Source of the DNA: an uncultured Streptococcus sp.
Lineage (GTDB): Bacteria > Bacillota > Bacilli > Lactobacillales > Streptococcaceae
Direction of reading: 5' to 3'
Assembly (NCBI RefSeq): GCF_943912555.1
Contig: NZ_CALTUR010000015.1
Location: 1 to 21,234 of the forward strand
Length of the DNA: 21,234 bases
Positions 16,678-21,234 of this stretch are shown one piece after another. The translations under genes were made by a program, and so were the position numbers. The notes under the pieces are model-generated. The model was not told where the DNA came from and searched no databases. It worked only from the letters and a program-made list of their open reading frames with translations. Numbering within the stretch: the first letter of the stretch is position 1; every line of letters begins with the position of its first letter.

Positions 16678-16807
16678 CTTTTTCTCCTTTTCGTCTATTT
16701 AAGATAATAGGCTAGCTCCACAAGAAAACCGACGCGGTGTTGCGTGGCAATGCAACCGAGCGTGTCGCAACCTCTTGCATCAAAGCTAAGGCTGTAATTT
16801 ACAGCAC
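16678..16807 (-). promoter_or_regulatory. Structured 5' leader of the S10 operon
   Basis: From the predicted start near 16807 the leader folds as a small hairpin GCTGT/ACAGC (16804-16790), then a long composite stem. Its successive paired blocks are TAGCT/AGCTA (16788-16784 with 16717-16713), CAAGA/TCTTG (16777-16773 with 16725-16721), CGAC-A-CG with CG-C-GTCG, and CGGTTGC/GCAAC-AC-CG at the tip. Firmicute ribosomal operons often carry such leaders bound by a product protein; which protein binds here is unknown. I see no obvious terminator alternative before the AAGGAG of rpsJ. Confidence 0.65.
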
Positions 16808-16813
16808 CATAAT

Positions 16814-16842
16814 AGAATAACACAAAGCCCCTGCGATTGCAA
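16814..16842 (-). promoter_or_regulatory. Promoter of the S10-spc-alpha operon
   Basis: -35 TTGCAA (16842-16837), 17-nt spacer, extended -10 TGTTATTCT (16822-16814). It is the main candidate promoter before rpsJ. Its -35 lies within the inverted repeat at 16851-16822. Confidence 0.85.
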
Positions 16843-16851
16843 GGGATTTGT
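16822..16851 (-). terminator. Terminator-like inverted repeat after the nrd cluster
   Basis: Arms ACAAA-T-CCCTTGC and GCAGGGG-C-TTTGT pair over 12 positions (one G-U pair) with one mismatch and a 4-nt loop AATC. On the minus strand it is followed by GTTATTC, so the U-tract is poor. On the plus strand TTGCTGTTTTTT follows, but no plus-strand gene is nearby. It is the only terminator-like structure between the kinase gene and rpsJ. Confidence 0.5.
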
Positions 16852-16921
16852 TGCTGTTTTTTCGTTTTTTTAAAATGAAACTGTTTTCCTACTTTTTCTT
16901 TCTAAAATTAGGGATTTTCTT

Positions 16922-17548
16922 CTATATAAACTGACTCCTCTTGACCTCAAATTTACCTTCTGATTGGTCTACTAGAATGTCCACCCTTGACTCAGTTTCT
17001 TTATAGTATTGTAGATATTGCTCCCGTCTCATCTGATGGCTAGCAAATATAAAGGATGCATCGCGATTTCTCACTGTCGTATCTCGAGCTAGACGCCGCT
17101 TTAATTCGGTCTCCTCATCCGTGTAGAAACAGATGGTTTTGTCAAAGAGTTCTTTGGGTAAAAAGCCAACAGACATCCCTTCGACAATCAGAATTGCTTT
17201 TGCTCCAGACAAGACCTCACTAGCCTTCCAAGGTTCTTCAATTGTTAAGACATCCATACCTGCTTGTAAGGCGAGAATATCTCTCTGCAAACTTGCCAGT
17301 TCATGAGCCACCGGCAGACAGGCTGTCACCTTTTGATTTGGTGTACCTTTTGGTACTACTAGATGGCGTTCTGAGGTGATATAAGGATCTGTCTCTAGCA
17401 AATTTACTGTAGTAGAATCTAAAGCTTGGTACAATTCCTGTGTAAAGATTGATTTACCCGAAGCCCCATGACCGTATATCCCCAGTGTCCTGACTTTTCT
17501 CTTTTCTATTTCTGAAACAAGCTGGTCTATTAAGTCTTTTCTCTTCAT
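16922..17548 (-). CDS. P-loop kinase, uridine kinase-like
   Basis: A 208-residue P-loop NTPase of the uridine kinase/phosphoribulokinase type. Walker A is GHGASGKS (residues 26-33), following the beta strand TLGIYG. VEGMSVGFLPKELFDK occupies the place where uridine kinases have a conserved Glu-Gly before the lid, and RRLARDTTVRNR looks like the LID arginine region. The substrate cannot be read from sequence; true Udk proteins have other signatures, so I call it kinase-like. It overlaps the nrdG stop by 4 nt (ATGA), so it belongs to the nrd cluster; a nucleoside or nucleotide substrate would fit. Its end is followed by the S10 promoter region. Confidence 0.8.
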   Translation of the reverse strand: MKRKDLIDQLVSEIEKRKVRTLGIYGHGASGKSIFTQELYQALDSTTVNLLETDPYITSERHLVVPKGTPNQKVTACLPVAHELASLQRDILALQAGMDVLTIEEPWKASEVLSGAKAILIVEGMSVGFLPKELFDKTICFYTDEETELKRRLARDTTVRNRDASFIFASHQMRREQYLQYYKETESRVDILVDQSEGKFEVKRSQFI

Positions 17549-18135
17549 TCTCTCTTCACCTGTTCATAGCTTTCTTTTCCATCATTGAGTTTGTCCCAAA
17601 TCACTACTTGCCCACTTTTGAGGGATTTTTGAACATCGATAATTCGTTGATTGGAAGAACCTCGAAATTGGAGCATGAGATTCCTCTTAGTTCGATCATA
17701 TCGTCCATCGACAAGAATGTCAATCAGTGACAAGAGTTCCAGTTTATCTTGTGTCTCCAACATCATTTCTTCCCATGTATAGCCCGTCCAAGACCAGATA
17801 TCTTTATCTGGTAATTCCTTCCGAATCCGCTTAACGAGTGGCAAGAGAATACCCGTATTAAGAAAGGGCTCCCCTCCCAGCAAGGTCAATCCTTGAACAT
17901 AGGGTTGAGCAAGATCTGCCATGATTTGTTCTTCTAATTCTGCTGTATAGGGAATGCCAGCATTGAAGGACCAGGTAGCTACATTATAGCACCCCTCGCA
18001 GTGAAACATGCAGCCTGATACATAGAGGGAGTTCCGCACACCTTCTCCATCCACAAAGTTAAAGGCCTTGTAGTCGATGATACGTCCTTTGCTGAGCTCC
18101 TCACTCTTCCACTCGCCTGGTTTTGGGTTATTCAT
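17545..18135 (-). CDS. nrdG: Anaerobic ribonucleotide reductase activase NrdG
   Basis: A 196-residue radical-SAM enzyme that reductively cleaves S-adenosylmethionine to install the glycyl radical on NrdD. The iron-sulfur motif is C42-MFH-C46-EG-C49, the CxxxCxxC signature, and GGEP (87-90) is the SAM-binding motif. The beginning has the usual FVDGEGVRNSLYVSGC. It overlaps the acetyltransferase gene by 8 nt at its start and the kinase gene by 4 nt at its end. It works with nrdD, four genes upstream in the same cluster. Confidence 0.98.
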   Translation of the reverse strand: MNNPKPGEWKSEELSKGRIIDYKAFNFVDGEGVRNSLYVSGCMFHCEGCYNVATWSFNAGIPYTAELEEQIMADLAQPYVQGLTLLGGEPFLNTGILLPLVKRIRKELPDKDIWSWTGYTWEEMMLETQDKLELLSLIDILVDGRYDRTKRNLMLQFRGSSNQRIIDVQKSLKSGQVVIWDKLNDGKESYEQVKRE

Positions 18136-18634
18136 TCGCCACCCCTATCCAATAACGCTCGACTCCATCACGAACATCCTCAATGAGACCTCCATTTGCT
18201 AGAATGACTGCTCTACTAGCAGGATTATTCACGCTACAGGTCACAAGAGCCTTCTTGATGTTCTTTTCTTTAGCAACTTGCAAGCCCTGACGGAGAGTTT
18301 CTTTCGCATAACCTTTGCCTCTTTCTGACGGACGAATGGAGTAGCCAATATGACCAGCATAATTCAGTAAACCCTCATTCAGTCTCAATCGCAGATTCAA
18401 AAAACCTAGAGCATGACCTACATTATCAAATGATACAAATTGAATAGAAGGAACACGACTTTCAGGCAAGTTTATTCCCATCTCTTTTTGCATATTTGTT
18501 TCCAACCATTCTTCATACACAAAGTTCTCTGTATCCCAGAATCCTCCATCATGGGCTGATTGGCTATTTTCAAACTCTGACATCATCTCTAAAACTGTTG
18601 CTTTATCTGCTAATCTTGGTCTGCGTAATTCCAT
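18128..18634 (-). CDS. GNAT family N-acetyltransferase
   Basis: A 168-residue acetyltransferase of the GNAT superfamily, using acetyl-CoA. Motif A is IGYSIRPSERGKGYAKETLR (97-115), where R105-G-K-G-Y-A110 is the pyrophosphate-binding loop. It is followed by the CSVNNPASRAVILANGG segment typical of RimJ/RimL-like members. The acceptor is unknown. The start is the ATG at 18634 with GGGAGG 5 nt upstream. Its end overlaps nrdG by 8 nt, so it is co-translated with the activase; whether it serves ribonucleotide reduction is not evident. Confidence 0.93.
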   Translation of the reverse strand: MELRRPRLADKATVLEMMSEFENSQSAHDGGFWDTENFVYEEWLETNMQKEMGINLPESRVPSIQFVSFDNVGHALGFLNLRLRLNEGLLNYAGHIGYSIRPSERGKGYAKETLRQGLQVAKEKNIKKALVTCSVNNPASRAVILANGGLIEDVRDGVERYWIGVANE

Positions 18635-18652
18635 CCTTACCTCCCACTATGA

Positions 18653-18675
18653 GAAAAGCGAGAGCTGACTCTCAC
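18653..18675 (-). terminator. Internal terminator-like hairpin in the nrd cluster
   Basis: GTGAGAG/CTCTCGC, a 7-bp stem (one G-U pair) with a 4-nt loop (18675-18658), followed on the minus strand by TTTTC. The opposite strand also has a long T-rich tail. It lies between the 46-residue protein and the acetyltransferase gene, and may reduce transcription of the distal genes. Confidence 0.7.
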
Positions 18676-18677
18676 TT

Positions 18678-18818
18678 TTATTTTTTCTTATTCTTATTTA
18701 AAAATTGTTCTCTGAGGTTGAGCAAGCGTTCTTTTTTGCTCACTCCACCTTTCGAATGCTTTTCATGATAACGGGTCACTTGTGCACGCCCCTTATCATC
18801 TAATTGATATTTTCCCAT
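18678..18818 (-). CDS. Small basic protein in the nrd cluster, 46 residues
   Basis: A 46-residue ORF read from the minus strand: starts MGKYQLDDKGRAQVTRYHEK and ends FLNKNKKK, with TAA at 18680-18678. It starts 11 nt after the nrdD stop. It has 14 Lys/Arg against 5 Asp/Glu, a GG turn at 24-25 and a C-terminal Lys-rich tail, with no cysteines. The start lacks a strong ribosome site (AGAAAGAA upstream), so translational coupling to nrdD is likely. I recall a similar small hypothetical protein after nrdD in pneumococcus. The function is unknown; it might bind nucleic acid or NrdD, but this is a guess. Confidence 0.75.
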   Translation of the reverse strand: MGKYQLDDKGRAQVTRYHEKHSKGGVSKKERLLNLREQFLNKNKKK

Positions 18819-18829
18819 TTCAGTTCTTT

Positions 18830-21037
18830 CTAATTTGTTACTTGATGACCAGCTATTTTAATCGTTGAGCCATTCATATGTTTGACACGCGCAGCGATTT
18901 CCTTGTGACGGCCGTTGACCATCGGTCTCGCTTGAGGATTGCCAAGATAGCCACAAGTTCGTTTCACCACATCTACTGTTTTAGGATCGCTATTGCCACA
19001 GTTTGGACAAGCAAATCCTCTCTCAGTTGGTTCAAAATCCCCTTCAAAGTCACACTTGTAGCAACGGTCAATTGGAGTATTGGTCCCAAGATAACCCACG
19101 CGGTCATAGGCATAGTCCCAAACAGCTTCCAAGGCTTTAGGATTTTGCTGAAGGACTGGATACTCACAATAATGGATGAAACCACCCGACGCACCTGCTT
19201 CCGGATAGACTTTCTCAAAGTCTAATTTTTCAAACGGTGTTGGATTTTTACGAACATCGTAGTGGAAAGAATTGGTGTAGTATTCCTTGTCTGTGATATC
19301 AGGAATAGGGCCGAACTTTTCTGTATCTAGTCGGCAGAAACGGTCTGTCAAACTTTCAGACGGTGTTGAGTAGATAGAGAAATGATAGCCATATTGGTCA
19401 GACCACTCTTCTACACGGCGTTTCATATCACGAATGATATCCAGCGTAAATTCCTTAGCATCTGGATTGCTTTCCCAGCTGTTACCAAAGAAAACAGTCG
19501 CTACTTCATACAAACCGATATAGCCTAGTGAAACTGTCGCACGACGATTCTTAAAGAGCTGGTCAACACTTTCTTCTTTACCTAGACGATGACCAAAAGC
19601 ACCGTATTGATAAAGGATAGGAGCATTGGCTGGTGTCGCCTCTTTAGTGCGTTCGACACGATAAACCAGAGCATCTTCAGCGATATTCATCCGCTCGTTG
19701 AAGATTTCCCAGAACTTATTTATATCACCTTCAGACTCTAGAGCAATACGAGGTAAATTAACCGTCACAACTCCTAGGTTCATGCGACCTGAATTGACTT
19801 CTACACCATTTTCATCCTTCCATCCTTGGAGGAACGAACGGCAACCCATAGGAACCTTGAAGGAGCCTGTCAACTCAATAACCTTATCATAAGACAAGAC
19901 GTCTGGGTACATTCGCTTGGTTGCACACTCAAGAGCCAACTGCTTGATGTCGTAGTTGGGAGTTCCTTCCTCTAAATTAAGATCTCTTTTCAGAGTAAAA
20001 ATAAGTTTAGGAAAGATAGCCGTACGATGTTCTGAACCAAGGCCCTTAATGCGAATGTTTAAAATAGCCTTTTGAATTTCCCGCTCAAAACGACTAGTTC
20101 CTAGACCAAAACCTAGCGAAGTAAAAGGCGTTTGTCCGTTTGAAGTAAATAAAGTATTGATTTCATACTCGAGAGATTGCATGGCATCATAGATGTCCTT
20201 TTTCGTTTTCTTCCAAGCGTAATCTTCCCGTTTTTCAGGTAAGACCCACTCTTCCGCATCCTTGAGGTGTTTTTTGTAATTCTTCTCTGCATAAGGCGCC
20301 AAGATCTCATCGATACGGTCAGCTGAACAACCTCCGTACTGGCTAGAAGCAACGTTGGCGATGATTTGCGAAATCTGAGCTGTTGCAGTCTGAATAGACT
20401 TAGGACTTTCTACCTCTGCATTTCCAATTTTAAAACCATTTTCCAACATACCTTTAAAGTCAATCAAACAGCAGTTGGTCATAGGTGTATAGGGACTGTA
20501 GTCCAAGTCGTGATAGTGGATTTCCCCTTTTTGATGAGCATTGGCCACGTGCTGAGGAAGCATTTGCAATCCGATTGATTTCCCAACAATGCCTGCTGTC
20601 AAATCACGCTGAGTGTTAAAGACATCACTGTCTTTATTAGCATTTTCATTGACAACTGCCTGGTCTTTGTTGAGAAGTTTATGGATGCTAAAGTTGATAT
20701 CCGTCGCTTTTGAACGCTCAAAATCCCTTTGCGTCCGATAAGTAATATACTCCTCAGCTAGCGCATATTCTTTGGCTTCAAGGAGTTCATGTTCTACGAT
20801 ATTTTGAATTTCGTAAATCTTAACTCCCTGTGGAAAGCGACTATGAATTTCTGTGACAATTCGCTCGGTCAGAGCATTGAGGCGTTTTTCGACCAAGGGT
20901 GTCACATCCATAACCTTGTCTGCCGCCTTGTGGAGAGCCTTGTTAATCTTGTCCACATCAAATACAACACGTCTCCCATCTCGTTTCTCGACGAAGAGAG
21001 TTGGCAAAATTGTAATTTTTTCTTCTAGTGCAATCAT
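18830..21037 (-). CDS. nrdD: Anaerobic ribonucleoside-triphosphate reductase NrdD
   Basis: A 735-residue class III ribonucleotide reductase, making dNTPs from NTPs without oxygen using a glycyl radical and formate. The N-terminal ATP-cone (about 10-105) starts VEKRDGRRVVFDVDKINKAL. The C-terminal zinc site is C659, C662, C677 and C680. The glycyl radical loop is RTCGYLG with the radical at G696. The start is taken at the ATG at 21037: AAAGAG sits 7 nt upstream. The ATG two codons earlier (21043) is only 1 nt from that site. Control by NrdR is likely from the paired boxes upstream. Confidence 0.98.
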   Translation of the reverse strand: MIALEEKITILPTLFVEKRDGRRVVFDVDKINKALHKAADKVMDVTPLVEKRLNALTERIVTEIHSRFPQGVKIYEIQNIVEHELLEAKEYALAEEYITYRTQRDFERSKATDINFSIHKLLNKDQAVVNENANKDSDVFNTQRDLTAGIVGKSIGLQMLPQHVANAHQKGEIHYHDLDYSPYTPMTNCCLIDFKGMLENGFKIGNAEVESPKSIQTATAQISQIIANVASSQYGGCSADRIDEILAPYAEKNYKKHLKDAEEWVLPEKREDYAWKKTKKDIYDAMQSLEYEINTLFTSNGQTPFTSLGFGLGTSRFEREIQKAILNIRIKGLGSEHRTAIFPKLIFTLKRDLNLEEGTPNYDIKQLALECATKRMYPDVLSYDKVIELTGSFKVPMGCRSFLQGWKDENGVEVNSGRMNLGVVTVNLPRIALESEGDINKFWEIFNERMNIAEDALVYRVERTKEATPANAPILYQYGAFGHRLGKEESVDQLFKNRRATVSLGYIGLYEVATVFFGNSWESNPDAKEFTLDIIRDMKRRVEEWSDQYGYHFSIYSTPSESLTDRFCRLDTEKFGPIPDITDKEYYTNSFHYDVRKNPTPFEKLDFEKVYPEAGASGGFIHYCEYPVLQQNPKALEAVWDYAYDRVGYLGTNTPIDRCYKCDFEGDFEPTERGFACPNCGNSDPKTVDVVKRTCGYLGNPQARPMVNGRHKEIAARVKHMNGSTIKIAGHQVTN

Positions 21038-21074
21038 ATGCATGCTCTTTTCTAAAATTTTCTTTCTAAAAAGT

Positions 21075-21102
21075 ATTATACCACTCTAAAAAGAAAAATC
21101 AA
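21075..21102 (-). promoter_or_regulatory. nrdD promoter
   Basis: -10 TATAAT (21080-21075), a 16-nt spacer and -35 TTGATT (21102-21097). The -35 lies inside the downstream NrdR-like box, so a bound repressor would block polymerase. Confidence 0.75.
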
Positions 21103-21154
21103 TATCTTGTGTTAAAAATCCTAAAATTTTTAAAAATACACAAGATATTGATTT
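21096..21154 (-). promoter_or_regulatory. Paired NrdR-like boxes / inverted repeat
   Basis: Two perfect 17-bp arms (21096-21112 and 21138-21154) in inverted orientation are separated by 25 nt; the centres are 42 bp apart, about four helical turns. Each arm contains ACACAAGATATTG, matching the NrdR box core CwAtATaTwG at 9 of 10 positions. NrdR represses ribonucleotide reductase genes in most bacteria and binds paired boxes. As RNA the repeat forms a hairpin followed by TTCTTTTT, so it may also end the upstream transcript. Confidence 0.8.
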
Positions 21155-21156
21155 AG

Positions 21157-21234
21157 TTATTTAATTTTATAGACTTTAAACTCTGAGTAATCAGTCTTTA
21201 CTGGTTGGTAATTTTCTTTTAAGAGTGTCTCCAC
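21157..21234 (-). CDS. Partial gene, C-terminal 25 residues, unidentified
   Basis: An open frame from the window edge to a TAA at 21159-21157, encoding a tail that ends SEFKVYKIK. No family can be named from 25 residues. It could in principle be a chance frame, but it has no stop across its 26 codons, lies on the same strand as its neighbours and ends just before a terminator-like repeat. Confidence 0.6.
   Translation of the reverse strand: METLLKENYQPVKTDYSEFKVYKIK

Noticed and set aside
16822..16851. Strong plus-strand terminator
   Set aside because: It has a T-run on the plus strand, but no plus-strand gene exists to be terminated, so only the minus-strand role is considered.
21096..21154. 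Inverted repeat read as an insertion-sequence end or attachment site
   Set aside because: No transposase or integrase nearby; arms match NrdR boxes and overlap the nrdD promoter.
1..21234. tRNA, rRNA, CRISPR arrays, phage or resistance genes
   Set aside because: None seen on either strand; the region is core chromosome with intact genes and no direct-repeat array.

Overview
The window is a chromosomal segment of a low-GC Gram-positive coccus, almost certainly Streptococcus of the mitis/pneumoniae group. The ribosomal proteins, the NrdD-GNAT-NrdG-kinase block to the right and the ACT/DUF711 pair to the left match that group as I remember it; I could not run a search to name the species. Every supported gene is on the minus strand, so transcription runs from high to low coordinates.

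Right block (21234 to 16922): the last 25 codons of an unidentified gene, then the anaerobic ribonucleotide reductase cluster. It holds nrdD, a 46-residue basic protein, a GNAT acetyltransferase, nrdG and a P-loop kinase resembling uridine kinase. The nrdD promoter is flanked by a perfect 17-bp inverted repeat whose arms resemble NrdR boxes. An internal terminator-like hairpin separates the small protein from the acetyltransferase. The last three genes overlap one another.

Central block (16842 to 1869): the fused S10, spc and alpha ribosomal operons, in the order rpsJ-rplC-rplD-rplW-rplB-rpsS-rplV-rpsC-rplP-rpmC-rpsQ-rplN-rplX-rplE-rpsN-rpsH-rplF-rplR-rpsE-rpmD-rplO-secY-adk-infA-rpmJ-rpsM-rpsK-rpoA-rplQ. 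A promoter and a roughly 130-nt structured leader precede rpsJ. A second promoter of nearly identical design precedes infA. Downstream of rplQ lie a structured RNA matching the described L17 downstream element and an intrinsic terminator. Five genes use non-ATG starts: rplB, rpsC, rplR and infA use GTG, and rpsK uses TTG. The map gene, often found between adk and infA in Firmicutes, is absent here.

Left block (1849 to 1): a separate promoter drives an 88-residue single-ACT-domain protein, a DUF711 (UPF0210, PFL-like fold) protein, and the start of a secreted protein cut off by the window edge.

Most of this is ordinary core genome. The less ordinary signal is in the gaps. Every gap of more than about 70 nt within the ribosomal operon contains strong, often nested, hairpins, and these gaps are about ten-fold enriched in CTAG compared with the adjoining coding sequence. 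The rpsJ leader, the rpsJ-rplC, rpsN-rpsH and rpsH-rplF hairpins, the L17 element and the uncharacterised ACT/DUF711 unit deserve the most attention.
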